A stretch of 16,446 nucleotides of DNA from Actinobacteria bacterium UBA5975 (lineage in GTDB: Bacteria; Actinomycetota; Actinomycetes; Nanopelagicales; Nanopelagicaceae): positions 6,709-23,154 of the forward strand of contig DJBN01000056.1 of assembly GCA_002430075.1 (NCBI GenBank), read 5' to 3'. Positions 7,023 through 15,511 of this stretch are shown piece by piece. The stretch's first letter is position 1, and each line of letters starts with the position of its first letter. The notes below the pieces were generated by a model. It saw nothing but the letters and a program-made list of their open reading frames with translations. It did no database searches and had not been told where the DNA came from. The position numbers and the translations under genes are program-made.

Positions 7023-8375
7023 ATGACGTCATCAATTTTCAAGGCATACGATATTCGAGGATTGGTTGACAGCGAACTCACTGAAGATTTTGCATTTTCA
7101 ACAGGCGTGGCCGTCGCACGTTTTCTAGAGCAAGAGCGCGAACCTGGCACCATCGTTGTTGGAGAAGATATGCGGCCCTCATCGCCTAAGTTAGCCAGCG
7201 CATTTTCAGCTGGGGTAACTTCTCAAGGACTTGATGTGATCAGAATAGGTCTGGCGTCAACAGATATGTTGTATTTTGCCTCAGGATCATTGAATATGCC
7301 AGGAGCAATGTTCACTGCAAGCCATAACCCAGCGGCCTATAACGGGATCAAGTTATGCCTGAGCGGTGCACGCCCCATTGGTAAAGAGTCAGGTTTGGTC
7401 ACCATTGAGAATTTCGTGAACCAAGGAATGCCAATGGCTCTACGCAATGTGGGCATCGAGAAGAATAAGATAATGCTTGAAGATTATGTGGATTACCTCT
7501 TAACCCTCCTTGACCTTTCTGAACTTCGCCCATTAAAGATTGTCATTGATGCAGGAAATGGCATGGGGGGATATACCGCTCCGGCAGTTTTTAAGCGTTT
7601 GAACGCAGAAGTAATTGAGATGTACTTTGAATTAGATGGAACCTTCCCTAACCATGAAGCCAACCCAATAGAACCTGCCAACCTCATCGATCTTCAGAAA
7701 GCAGTTAAAAAACATGGCGCAGATATTGGCCTGGCTTTTGATGGAGATGCGGATAGATGTTTCTTAGTCGATGAGAAAGGAGATTTAGTTAATCCATCTG
7801 CACTGACTGCGCTCATTGCAAGTCGCGAATTAAAAAAGAATCCTGGTTCAAACATTATCTACAATCTTATATCCTCGCGAGCAGTCAAGGAAGTCATCGA
7901 AGAAGAAGGTGGTACCGCGATTCGTTCCCGGGTAGGACATTCGTATATTAAGAAATTAATGGCTGAAACCAATGCAGTATTTGGGGGAGAGCACTCAGGA
8001 CACTTCTATTTCCGTGAATTCTGGAAAGCAGATTCAGGAATGCTTGCGGCGCTCCACGCAATCGCAGCACTTGGAGAAAGTAATATATCGATTTCTAAAC
8101 TATTGAAACCATTTAATCGTTATTTCTCAAGTGGAGAAATAAATTCAACGGTAGATGACGCTAAAGTTGAGATGGAAAAAATTGAATCTATCTATGGACC
8201 AAAACAGGGAGTTGAAGTAGACCACCTTGATGGCCTCACGATAAATGGCGATAATTGGTGGTTTAACCTTCGCGCCTCAAATACGGAGCCACTCCTTAGA
8301 CTCAACGTTGAGGCTTCGACGGCGGCACGTATGGATAAGGTTCGAAATGATGTACTTAACACGATTCGTGGCTAA
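7023..8375 (+). CDS. manB: phosphomannomutase/phosphoglucomutase
   Basis: An alpha-D-phosphohexomutase interconverting mannose-6-phosphate and mannose-1-phosphate (often also the glucose forms) in the cytosol, feeding GDP-mannose synthesis. The 450 residues are full length for the PMM/PGM group. The N-terminal FKAYDIRG (6-13) is the family hallmark; TASHNP carries the phosphoserine S100; DGDADR (240-245) binds Mg2+; GGEHSGH (321-327) is the sugar-recognition loop; RASNTEP (417-423) is the phosphate-binding loop of domain 4. All four active-site loops are intact. GEHSGH favours PMM/PGM over phosphoglucosamine mutase (GlmM). The gene occupies the same position relative to whiB and sahH as manB in mycobacteria. 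A phosphomannose isomerase gene, often nearby, is not seen in this window. The start is the first ATG and fits a leaderless promoter. Confidence 0.93.
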   Translation: MTSSIFKAYDIRGLVDSELTEDFAFSTGVAVARFLEQEREPGTIVVGEDMRPSSPKLASAFSAGVTSQGLDVIRIGLASTDMLYFASGSLNMPGAMFTASHNPAAYNGIKLCLSGARPIGKESGLVTIENFVNQGMPMALRNVGIEKNKIMLEDYVDYLLTLLDLSELRPLKIVIDAGNGMGGYTAPAVFKRLNAEVIEMYFELDGTFPNHEANPIEPANLIDLQKAVKKHGADIGLAFDGDADRCFLVDEKGDLVNPSALTALIASRELKKNPGSNIIYNLISSRAVKEVIEEEGGTAIRSRVGHSYIKKLMAETNAVFGGEHSGHFYFREFWKADSGMLAALHAIAALGESNISISKLLKPFNRYFSSGEINSTVDDAKVEMEKIESIYGPKQGVEVDHLDGLTINGDNWWFNLRASNTEPLLRLNVEASTAARMDKVRNDVLNTIRG

Positions 8376-8502
8376 GTCTTTTTATCCTTTTCTAGCTACT
8401 TCCACTAACCTATGCTCATAGCCGACTAGCACAGTAGAGCCCTACGCCGAAGGTCAAGCGAAGAGAAAAACAGCCGTTTTTACACTAGGGAGAAATATTT
8501 AA
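8376..8502 (+). promoter_or_regulatory. ahcY leader region with small hairpins, function unassigned
   Basis: This 127-base gap holds no ORF of note. TATGCT (8411-8416) is a plausible -10 without a clear -35. The predicted leader of about 80 bases carries GTAG-AGCC-CTAC (8434-8445) and AAAAAC-AGCC-GTTTTT (8466-8481), two perfect hairpins with the same AGCC loop. The second sits just before the Shine-Dalgarno AGGGAGAA (8487-8494). I do not recognise it as the known SAH riboswitch or another SAM-family riboswitch. No terminator for manB is evident apart from a T-rich stretch without a stem at 8378-8392. Confidence 0.35.
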
Positions 8503-9783
8503 ATGACAACCGTTACAACTATTCCGAAGCACGATATTGCAGATGCATCACTTGCTGCTCAAGGTCGCAAGAAAATCGAATGGGCAGAGCGCAATATGCC
8601 TGTACTCGCTCAGATTCGCGAAAGATTTGAAAAATCACAGCCCTTTACTGGAGTCCGTATCTCAGCGTGTATGCACGTGACTACTGAGACAGCAAATTTA
8701 ATGCGAGTTCTAAAAGCCGGTGGAGCTGAAGTTACTCTTTGTGCATCAAACCCACTTTCGACTCAAGATGACACAGCTGCTGCATTGGTACACGAATACG
8801 GAATTTCAGTATTTGCACGCAATGCTGTTGATCGTGATGGTTATTATGCACACATCAACGCAGCTCTGGATATCGAACCACATCAAGTTTTTGATGATGG
8901 ATGCGATCTTGTCAACACTCTTCACACAACTCGAAAAGAGTTACTTCCAAATATTGCGGGTGGTTGCGAAGAAACCACGACAGGTGTTATTCGCCTCAAT
9001 CAAATGGCTAAGGATGGCGCTCTTACTTTCCCTATGATTGCCGTCAATGACACGGATACAAAGCATATGTTTGATAACCGTTACGGAACAGGACAGTCAA
9101 CACTTGATGCGGTATTCCGTGCAACGAACTTTTTGCTCGCAGGACGCATCGTTGTAGTAGCTGGCTTTGGTTACTGCGGTAAAGGTGTAGCAGAACGCGC
9201 AAAGGGCATGGGCGCAGACGTAGTTGTAACTGAAATTGATCCAACAAAGGCTCTCGATGCGATGATGCAAGGCTTCCGGGTCATGCCAATGGTTGATGCG
9301 GCAAAAGTTGGCGATGTCTTTATTACTGTGACAGGCAATCGCGACGTACTTCGCGACGAGCACTTTGCAGTCATGAAGGATGGAGCAATTATGGCCAACT
9401 CTGGCCACTTTGATATTGAAATTGATGTCGCATGGCTTGAGCAAAACTCAGTGAAGAAGAATGCAAAAATGCGCCATCAAACTGATGAGTATGTAATGGC
9501 AGATGGCCGTCGCCTACTGCTCCTTGCTGAAGGAAGACTTGTAAATCTGGGAGCTGCAGAGGGCCACCCAGCATCAGTGATGGATATGTCGTTCTCAGAT
9601 CAAGCTCTTACAGCTGAGTACTTAGTGAAGGAAGCGAAGAACCTGTCAGCGGGAGTTCACGAAGTTCCTACATATATTGACAAAGAAGTTGCCGCACTGA
9701 AACTCAAATCAATGGGTGGGCGTATCGATGTACTAACACCTGCTCAAGATATGTACCTTAATTCTTGGGAGCACGGTTCTTAA
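8503..9783 (+). CDS. ahcY: adenosylhomocysteinase (short form)
   Basis: NAD-dependent cytosolic enzyme that hydrolyses S-adenosylhomocysteine to adenosine and homocysteine, relieving product inhibition of methyltransferases. The 426 residues retain the active site: H58 and E62 in CMHVTTE, D131/D132 in FDDGCD, E156 in GCEETTTG, K187/D191/N192 in TKHMFDNRYG, the NAD loop GFGYCG (221-226) and H302 in NSGHFDIE. The NRYGTGQST sequence and the end YLNSWEHGS resemble archaeal and Thermotoga enzymes; the usual bacterial/eukaryotic tail with its Lys...Tyr (KPDHYRY) is absent, as is the insertion that makes mycobacterial SahH about 495 residues. The ATG has a strong AGGGAGAA site. It abuts mtrA with no gap. 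Because S-inosylhomocysteine hydrolase is a known activity of some archaeal relatives, substrate choice is not fully certain. Confidence 0.92.
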   Translation: MTTVTTIPKHDIADASLAAQGRKKIEWAERNMPVLAQIRERFEKSQPFTGVRISACMHVTTETANLMRVLKAGGAEVTLCASNPLSTQDDTAAALVHEYGISVFARNAVDRDGYYAHINAALDIEPHQVFDDGCDLVNTLHTTRKELLPNIAGGCEETTTGVIRLNQMAKDGALTFPMIAVNDTDTKHMFDNRYGTGQSTLDAVFRATNFLLAGRIVVVAGFGYCGKGVAERAKGMGADVVVTEIDPTKALDAMMQGFRVMPMVDAAKVGDVFITVTGNRDVLRDEHFAVMKDGAIMANSGHFDIEIDVAWLEQNSVKKNAKMRHQTDEYVMADGRRLLLLAEGRLVNLGAAEGHPASVMDMSFSDQALTAEYLVKEAKNLSAGVHEVPTYIDKEVAALKLKSMGGRIDVLTPAQDMYLNSWEHGS

Positions 9784-10464
9784 ATGACACTGGTTATGGT
9801 CGTCGATGACGATCAAGACCTTGCAGAAATGCTTGGAATTGTTCTCACAGGTTCAGGCTTCGATGTAAATCTAGTTAATCGAGGAGACGAGGTGCTGGAG
9901 GTTTTTAGAAATAACCCTCCAGACCTTGTCTTACTTGATGTTATGTTGCCGGGCATCGACGGCATCGAAGTATGTAGATTAATAAGACTTGAATCTATGG
10001 TCCCAATAGTCATGTTGAGTGCAAAAGGTGAAACCCAAGACATTGTCCGAGGGCTTGAAGCTGGCGCTGATGACTATATACAAAAGCCCTTTCGTGACAA
10101 AGCAGAGTTAATCGCTCGAATTCGAACACGCCTACGCAGAACTAATGCAGATGTAGTTGGAATTCTTGCAATTGGAGATCTTTCAATTGACGTCACCGCC
10201 CATGAAGTCCGTCGTGGCACAACGCTCATTCAATTAACGCGTCTTGAATTTGATTTACTAGTAGCTCTTGCAAAAGATCCTGGGCGCGTGTTTACTCGCG
10301 ACGCACTTTTGAGCGAGGTATGGGGTTATCGCCACAGTACCGATACCCGATTAGTTAACGTGCATGTTCAGAGGTTGAGATCCAAAGTCGAACATGAGCC
10401 TGAGAATCCTGAAATTGTCATGACCGTTCGTGGAGTTGGCTATAAGGCGGGCGGCCCAGCATAA
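9784..10464 (+). CDS. mtrA: MtrA-type DNA-binding response regulator (OmpR/PhoB family)
   Basis: The response regulator of the MtrAB system, which in actinobacteria controls cell-wall, division and osmotic genes. The 226 residues have a receiver domain (1-120) with the acidic pocket D8-D10, phospho-acceptor D52 in LLDVMLPG, switch S79 and K101 in IQKPF. A winged-helix output domain follows (about 130-222), with the recognition region LVNVHVQRLRSKVE and the terminal TVRGVGYKAG wing. Its ATG follows the ahcY stop without a spacer; TGGGAG (9766-9771) is a somewhat distant ribosome site, so it is probably translated partly by coupling. The kinase gene mtrB follows 15 bases later. The name rests on sequence type plus the sahH-mtrA-mtrB order. 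Confidence 0.93.
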   Translation: MTLVMVVDDDQDLAEMLGIVLTGSGFDVNLVNRGDEVLEVFRNNPPDLVLLDVMLPGIDGIEVCRLIRLESMVPIVMLSAKGETQDIVRGLEAGADDYIQKPFRDKAELIARIRTRLRRTNADVVGILAIGDLSIDVTAHEVRRGTTLIQLTRLEFDLLVALAKDPGRVFTRDALLSEVWGYRHSTDTRLVNVHVQRLRSKVEHEPENPEIVMTVRGVGYKAGGPA

Positions 10465-10479
10465 AGGGGCTTATCTGCG

Positions 10480-12048
10480 ATGAAGGGAATACGTCAGGCT
10501 TTAAGGCAATCCCTTGCGGTTAAAGTCATTCTCTCCACAGTGCTTCTCTCGCTGAGCGTAATTTTATTAGCTGGTTCTGCTCTTAATTCCCGACTCTCAG
10601 ATGGAATTAGATCCGTCAGCCTTACATCAGCAATAGCAGAATCTCGTTTTACTTTTTTTAATGCTCAATATCAAATGCTGCTCTCACAGGGGGAAACTCT
10701 CGAAGAGCGAAGGCAGATTATTGCAGATCTTGTATTAAGTGCCACAACCAAAGGCGTTAATGAAGCGCAACGGGAAATGATTTTTCTCAAAGCTCCTAAT
10801 GGAAACAAGAGTGCCATCTCATTTGAAATGTCGTCGAGCATGATTAAAGTTTCTTCGGTTCCAGCAGAACTTCGAACCAAAGTTCAGGAAAATACCGAAT
10901 TGCAATATCAATACGGAATAGCTAGTTATACTAGTGGAGTCAAGGGAAACTCACTCTTCGTCGGAGAAAGAATCAATATTCCTGGCGGTGGCCGTTATGA
11001 AATGTACCTTGTCTTTTCTCTGAAAAGCCAGACTGCAACGCTTGACCTAGTCCGAAACTCCTTATTTTTAACCGGCTTGGCACTACTTGTTTTAATAACA
11101 ATGATTACTTGGCTGGTGCTACGACAGGTTGTTCGTCCCGTACGAGATGCTGCAAGAATCGCAACTCAATTTACAAAAGGTGACTTTAGCCAGCGCATGA
11201 AAATAACATCTCAAGATGAAATATCGACTCTTGCGCATTCTTACAATGAGATGGCTTATTCCATCGAACAACAAATTTCTCGGCTTGAAAACCTTTCGCG
11301 GGTACAACAACGTTTTGTCTCTGATGTAACTCACGAGCTGCGAACACCCTTAACAACTTTACGGATGGCATCTGAAGTCATTTATAACCAACGAGAGTCA
11401 TTTGATCCATTCGTCTCACGAAGCTCAGAGCTCCTTGCGGCTCAAATAGATCGCTTTGAGAAGCTACTGGAAGATTTGCTTGAAGTAAGCCGATTCGATG
11501 CGGAAGTCGCGGTACTTGAAGCTGTCAATATCGATGTAATTGCCCTAGTAAATCGATGCGTAAGAGATTTTGGGCCGGGAGAGAACCACAATAATGCGCT
11601 CATCAATGTCGTATGCAAAGATTCCTCAATTCACATCAGGGCAGATGTAAGACGAGTGGAGCGTATTATGCGCAATCTTTTAGCCAACGCGCTCGATCAT
11701 GCTGATGGTAAAGAAGTTGTGGTCACTATCGTTACCACAGAAACCGAAGTCGCAATTGGAGTCCGTGATTACGGCTCAGGTCTGGATGAGTCTGCTCTCA
11801 TTCGAGTATTTGACCGATTTTGGCGCGCAGATCCATCCCGCGCTCGTTTTCGTGGAGGAACAGGCCTTGGACTTTCCATCGCCTTAGAAGATGCCCGCCT
11901 TCACAATGGAGAACTTGATGCCTGGGGTAGACCAAACAAAGGTGCACATTTTGTTTTAACGCTGCCTCTCATAGCAGGATCTTCAATTCAGGCAAGACCA
12001 ATTTCGATTACGCCAAAAGATTTCCACCAGGAGAGTTTTTACCTCTAA
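10480..12048 (+). CDS. mtrB: MtrB-type sensor histidine kinase
   Basis: A membrane kinase that phosphorylates MtrA. The 522 residues show TM1 (about 14-35), an extracytoplasmic sensor of about 155 residues, TM2 (about 194-216), a HAMP domain (217-268) and a HisKA domain with phospho-acceptor H285 in SDVTHELRTPL. The HATPase_c domain has N-box N399/N403, G1 DYGSGL (430-435) and G2 RGGTGLGLSI (458-467). All catalytic motifs are intact. The tail after the ATPase domain is about 30 residues and Gln/Ser/Pro-containing. AGGGG (10465-10469) ten bases before the ATG is a good ribosome site, and the gene is cotranscribed with mtrA. The lipoprotein gene lpqB, which normally follows mtrB, is missing: the next gene starts about 30 bases on. 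Confidence 0.92.
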   Translation: MKGIRQALRQSLAVKVILSTVLLSLSVILLAGSALNSRLSDGIRSVSLTSAIAESRFTFFNAQYQMLLSQGETLEERRQIIADLVLSATTKGVNEAQREMIFLKAPNGNKSAISFEMSSSMIKVSSVPAELRTKVQENTELQYQYGIASYTSGVKGNSLFVGERINIPGGGRYEMYLVFSLKSQTATLDLVRNSLFLTGLALLVLITMITWLVLRQVVRPVRDAARIATQFTKGDFSQRMKITSQDEISTLAHSYNEMAYSIEQQISRLENLSRVQQRFVSDVTHELRTPLTTLRMASEVIYNQRESFDPFVSRSSELLAAQIDRFEKLLEDLLEVSRFDAEVAVLEAVNIDVIALVNRCVRDFGPGENHNNALINVVCKDSSIHIRADVRRVERIMRNLLANALDHADGKEVVVTIVTTETEVAIGVRDYGSGLDESALIRVFDRFWRADPSRARFRGGTGLGLSIALEDARLHNGELDAWGRPNKGAHFVLTLPLIAGSSIQARPISITPKDFHQESFYL

Positions 12049-12079
12049 CTCACCACCGTTTTTGAGCCATGATCTTGGT

Positions 12080-12718
12080 ATGCGAAGCATTCGTTCACTT
12101 CAAGAGATAATTTTTCCAAATAGATGTTTAGGATGCTCGGCGCTAGGTTTAGAAATATGTTCAAGTTGCAGAGGCAATTGGCATCCCCATATCTATCGAA
12201 CCTTTTCTTCATGGCAGCCACATTTCCCTATTTATTCGGCAGTCTCCTATTCAGCCATTGCTGGCAAAATTTTGCTCGCGGCAAAAGAAAATTCATTAAA
12301 AGTTGCTGATGAACTTATTTTGCAGGCTCTCAAACACTCGTTGCGTAGCTGTATTCAAGAACGTGGAATCGGTTTTTTAGTACCCATCCCTTCAAGAAAA
12401 TCGGTAGCACGTAAGCGAGGCAGACAGTTCATCAATGAACTAACGTTGAGCCTGTCACAAAATTCACATCTTGCGTATTACGAGAATCTGACACACATTC
12501 GAAAAGTCCAGGATCAATCCTCCTTAGATGCTAAGGGCAGATATGCCAATCTCGATGGTTCCATGCGTTCCCTGAGATATCTCAGTGGAAGGGCGATATT
12601 GATTGACGACCTCGTCACAACGGGGGCAACGCTCTCTGAAGCCGCGCGAGCCCTACGCATACAGGGCATCGAGGTCGCAGCTGCCGTAACAGCATGTGTT
12701 GCAGAACCCCTACGATAA
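12080..12718 (+). CDS. comF: ComF-family phosphoribosyltransferase-like protein
   Basis: A ComF/GntX relative; in competent bacteria ComF is needed for DNA uptake, but in actinobacteria its role is unclear. The 212 residues start with a four-cysteine zinc-finger-like module (C16, C19, C27, C30: C-x2-C-x7-C-x2-C), followed by a type I phosphoribosyltransferase domain whose PRPP loop [11 protein letters not shown] (D176, D177) is complete. A basic [12 protein letters not shown] segment typical of the family precedes it. I chose ATG 12080 because family members begin only a few residues before the F-P-x-x-C motif. A TTG at 12062 in the same frame would add six residues; neither has a visible ribosome site. 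It lies in the canonical slot between mtrB/lpqB and hpf/secA. Other competence genes are not seen here. Confidence 0.85.
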   Translation: MRSIRSLQEIIFPNRCLGCSALGLEICSSCRGNWHPHIYRTFSSWQPHFPIYSAVSYSAIAGKILLAAKENSLKVADELILQALKHSLRSCIQERGIGFLVPIPSRKSVARKRGRQFINELTLSLSQNSHLAYYENLTHIRKVQDQSSLDAKGRYANLDGSMRSLRYLSGRAILIDDLVTTGATLSEAARALRIQGIEVAAAVTACVAEPLR

Positions 12719-12751
12719 GGGGGTTGATTTAGCGCGTGGCAGTAGAAAAAC

Positions 12752-12757
12752 GGAAGG
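12752..12757 (+). promoter_or_regulatory. ribosome binding site deciding the secA start
   Basis: GGAAGG seven bases before ATG 12765. An in-frame ATG at 12696 would add 23 residues unlike any SecA N-terminus and would overlap comF, so the downstream start is preferred. Confidence 0.7.
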
Positions 12758-12764
12758 CGGACCG

Positions 12765-15440
12765 ATGGCTTCAATAATCGATCGAATCATGCGAGCTGGC
12801 GAAGGCAAAATTCTTCGCGACTTAAGCAAGATCGTCGACAAGGTCAACGGTTTTGAAGGAAGCATCTCCTCCATTTCAGATGAGCAACTTCGGGCCAAGA
12901 CCGATGAATTTAAAGCACGACTGGCGCAAGGCCAGACCTTAGAGGACTTACTACCAGAGGCATTTGCCGTTGTTCGTGAGGCCGCTAAGCGCACCCTGGG
13001 GCAACGACATTACGATGTTCAGCTCATGGGTGGAGCAGCCTTGCATCGTGGAAATATTGCAGAAATGCGCACGGGCGAAGGTAAGACTCTTGTAGCAACT
13101 CTTCCTTCATATCTGAATGCACTCGCAGGGCGCGGGGTCCATGTTGTCACTGTCAATGATTATCTTGCAGAACGCGATAGCGAATGGATGGGACGTATTC
13201 ACCGCTTTTTAGGATTAAACGTTGGCGTTATTCTCAACAGTATGACGCCGACAGAACGTCGCGATGCCTACTTAGCCGATATCACGTACGGCACAAATAA
13301 CGAATTTGGTTTTGATTATCTACGTGACAATATGGCTTGGTCGCTCGAAGATTGTGTGCAACGTGATCACTTCTTTGCTGTAGTCGATGAAGTGGACTCT
13401 ATTTTAATTGATGAAGCGCGAACCCCACTCATTATTAGTGGGCCCGCTGATAAAGCCACCAAGTGGTACCTCGAATTTGCAAATATCGCATCAAAATTAC
13501 AGCGAAATTTTCACTACGAAGTAGATGAGAAGAAGAAGACCGTAGGAATTCTCGAAGAAGGTGTCTCAAAGGTTGAAGAGCTTCTTAAAATAGAGAATCT
13601 CTATGAAGCTGCAAATACAAGTCTTATTGGCTATTTAAATAACTCAGTCCGCGCAAAAGAGTTATTCAAGCGCGATAAAGATTACGTTGTTATGAATGGC
13701 GAACTTCTCATTGTTGATGAGCACACGGGCCGTATGCTTTCAGGACGACGCTATAGCGAAGGGCTCCACCAAGCCCTCGAAGCCAAAGAACGCATAGAGA
13801 TTAAAGATGAGAATCAGACCTTAGCTACTATCACGTTGCAGAACTACTTCCGCTTATACAAAACTATCTCAGGCATGACCGGAACTGCGATGACTGAAGC
13901 TTCAGAATTTCATCAAATCTATAAGTTGGGTGTTGTTCCTATTCCAACTAACCGCGATATGCAGCGTATTGACCAGGCGGATCTTGTTTATAAATCAGAA
14001 GTCGGAAAGTTTTCCGCAGTAACACGTGACATTGCTGAACGTCATCGCAAAGGACAGCCAGTCTTGGTTGGAACCGTGAGCGTTGAAAAATCTGAAGAGC
14101 TATCGGCATTTCTTAAGAAGGCAGGGGTTCCTCACGAAGTTCTCAATGCTAAGCATCACGAACGTGAGGCCTCGATCGTTGCCCGCGCAGGAGTTAAAGG
14201 CGCTGTAACGGTTGCAACAAATATGGCAGGACGCGGAACTGACATCATGCTCGGAGGAAACCCAGAGTTTATGGCTGACTTCGAGCTACAGCGACGTGGA
14301 ATGTCACCAGTTGAAAATGCAATTGAATACGAAGTGGCATGGCCCGCAGAAATTGCAAAGCAGAAGGATGCGATTGCAAAAGAACACGAAGAAGTAGTCG
14401 CTCTCGGTGGGCTTTATGTATTAGGTACAGAGCGCCACGAGTCTCGACGTATCGATAATCAGCTACGAGGACGATCAGGTCGCCAAGGTGACCCAGGCGA
14501 GTCTCGTTTCTATCTTTCCTTGCAAGATGACTTGATGCGCCGATTTAACTCAGGAATTGTTGAGCGAGTTCTTGCTGCAGCGGGACTTCCTGAAGATGAA
14601 CCTATTGAATCGAAGATGGTTTCCAATGCAATTCGTTCTGCTCAGACGCAGGTAGAGGCGCAGAATTTCGAGATTCGTAAGAATGTTTTGAAATATGACG
14701 ATGTCATGAACCGTCAGCGAGAAGTTATTTATAGCGAACGCCGTTTAGTTCTAGAAGGCAAAGACATCGGCGAGCAAGTTTCAGACTTTATGGGCGAAAC
14801 GCTTTCAGCGTATGTTCGTGCCGCTGCCCAACAAGGATTCGGCGAAGATTGGGATTTGGGGCAACTTTGGACTGCTCTTAAATTAATCTATCCAATTTCA
14901 TTTACTCCGGAACAGATTATTACTGAAGTTGGATCAGCGTCGGGACTGGATATTGAATTTCTTGAAGCGCGTATTCTCGAAGATGCTGCAGAAGCCTATA
15001 AAAAGCGCGAAGACGATCTTGGAACCGATGTCTTACGTGAGCTAGAGCGTAAAGTTCTGCTCTCGGTATTGGATAGAAAGTGGCGAGAGCATCTCTACGA
15101 AATGGATTATCTGCAAGAAGGTATTGGATTGCGTGCAATGGCACAGCGAGATCCGCTTGTTGAATATCAGAAAGAGGGCTACGACTTATTCTCAGCCATG
15201 ATGGATGCGATTAAAGAAGAGCTCGTTGGCTATCTATTCAATGTTGAAGTTAATGTTGAAGAGGAATCTGGTGGGGTCGAAGCTAAAGGGTTAAGTCCGG
15301 CTATTAAACCTAAGAATGAGCTTCGTTATTCAGCAGCTGCTGAAGATGGTGGAGTTGTTGCAACTGGTGGAACTTCTCGAAATGCACCGTGCCCATGTGG
15401 TTCAGGTCGCAAATATAAGCGTTGCCACGGAGCAGCTTAG
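12765..15440 (+). CDS. secA: preprotein translocase ATPase SecA
   Basis: The ATPase motor that pushes unfolded preproteins through SecYEG at the inner face of the cytoplasmic membrane. The 891 residues are normal length. Walker A MRTGEGKT (101-108), Walker B VVDEVDS (206-212), the [13 protein letters not shown] [27 protein letters not shown] and the [11 protein letters not shown] / [11 protein letters not shown] motifs of the second helicase domain are all intact. The helical scaffold and wing domains run through about residue 800. The extreme C-terminus carries a zinc-binding [13 protein letters not shown] (C876, C878, C887, H888) after a low-complexity linker. The start is ATG 12765 with GGAAGG. 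The gene order comF-(hpf)-secA matches other actinobacteria and points to housekeeping SecA1; hpf is absent from the 46-base gap. Confidence 0.97.
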   Translation: MASIIDRIMRAGEGKILRDLSKIVDKVNGFEGSISSISDEQLRAKTDEFKARLAQGQTLEDLLPEAFAVVREAAKRTLGQRHYDVQLMGGAALHRGNIAEMRTGEGKTLVATLPSYLNALAGRGVHVVTVNDYLAERDSEWMGRIHRFLGLNVGVILNSMTPTERRDAYLADITYGTNNEFGFDYLRDNMAWSLEDCVQRDHFFAVVDEVDSILIDEARTPLIISGPADKATKWYLEFANIASKLQRNFHYEVDEKKKTVGILEEGVSKVEELLKIENLYEAANTSLIGYLNNSVRAKELFKRDKDYVVMNGELLIVDEHTGRMLSGRRYSEGLHQALEAKERIEIKDENQTLATITLQNYFRLYKTISGMTGTAMTEASEFHQIYKLGVVPIPTNRDMQRIDQADLVYKSEVGKFSAVTRDIAERHRKGQPVLVGTVSVEKSEELSAFLKKAGVPHEVLNAKHHEREASIVARAGVKGAVTVATNMAGRGTDIMLGGNPEFMADFELQRRGMSPVENAIEYEVAWPAEIAKQKDAIAKEHEEVVALGGLYVLGTERHESRRIDNQLRGRSGRQGDPGESRFYLSLQDDLMRRFNSGIVERVLAAAGLPEDEPIESKMVSNAIRSAQTQVEAQNFEIRKNVLKYDDVMNRQREVIYSERRLVLEGKDIGEQVSDFMGETLSAYVRAAAQQGFGEDWDLGQLWTALKLIYPISFTPEQIITEVGSASGLDIEFLEARILEDAAEAYKKREDDLGTDVLRELERKVLLSVLDRKWREHLYEMDYLQEGIGLRAMAQRDPLVEYQKEGYDLFSAMMDAIKEELVGYLFNVEVNVEEESGGVEAKGLSPAIKPKNELRYSAAAEDGGVVATGGTSRNAPCPCGSGRKYKRCHGAA

Positions 15441-15446
15441 ATTTAG

Positions 15447-15490
15447 AGAAGTACTAACTCGGTGCAAATTGCAGCGGGGAGTATTCTTCT
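15447..15490 (+). other. imperfect inverted repeat between secA and the kinase gene
   Basis: AGAAGTACT (15447-15455) can pair with AGTA-CTTCT (15480-15483 and 15486-15490) across a two-base bulge, with a smaller TGCAA-A-TTGCA dyad in the loop. No T-tract follows, so it is a poor intrinsic terminator. TATTCT (15482-15487) within it could alternatively be the -10 of a promoter for the downstream kinase, though no good -35 is seen. Confidence 0.3.
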
Positions 15491-15498
15491 AAAGAGTT

Positions 15499-15504
15499 AG
15501 GAGG
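15499..15504 (+). promoter_or_regulatory. strong Shine-Dalgarno supporting a TTG start
   Basis: AGGAGG, seven bases before TTG 15512. The first in-frame ATG (15530) lacks a comparable site and is six codons further in. Confidence 0.65.
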
Positions 15505-15511
15505 CGAAATC

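Noticed and set aside
6688..7035. Reverse-strand 115-residue ORF over the DUF3499 gene
   Set aside because: It is the complement of a gene with clear family motifs, has no recognisable domain, and extends into the manB start region without its own signals.
8376..8502. Known SAH riboswitch upstream of ahcY
   Set aside because: The conserved core of that riboswitch as I know it is not present. Kept only as an unassigned leader.
9097..9444. Reverse-strand ORFs inside ahcY
   Set aside because: Overlapping shadows of a highly conserved coding region; composition is Cys/His-rich in the way typical of antisense reading.
12696..12764. N-terminal extension of SecA from an ATG at 12696
   Set aside because: It overlaps the end of comF, has no ribosome site, and adds residues unlike SecA. 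The ATG at 12765 has GGAAGG at the right distance.
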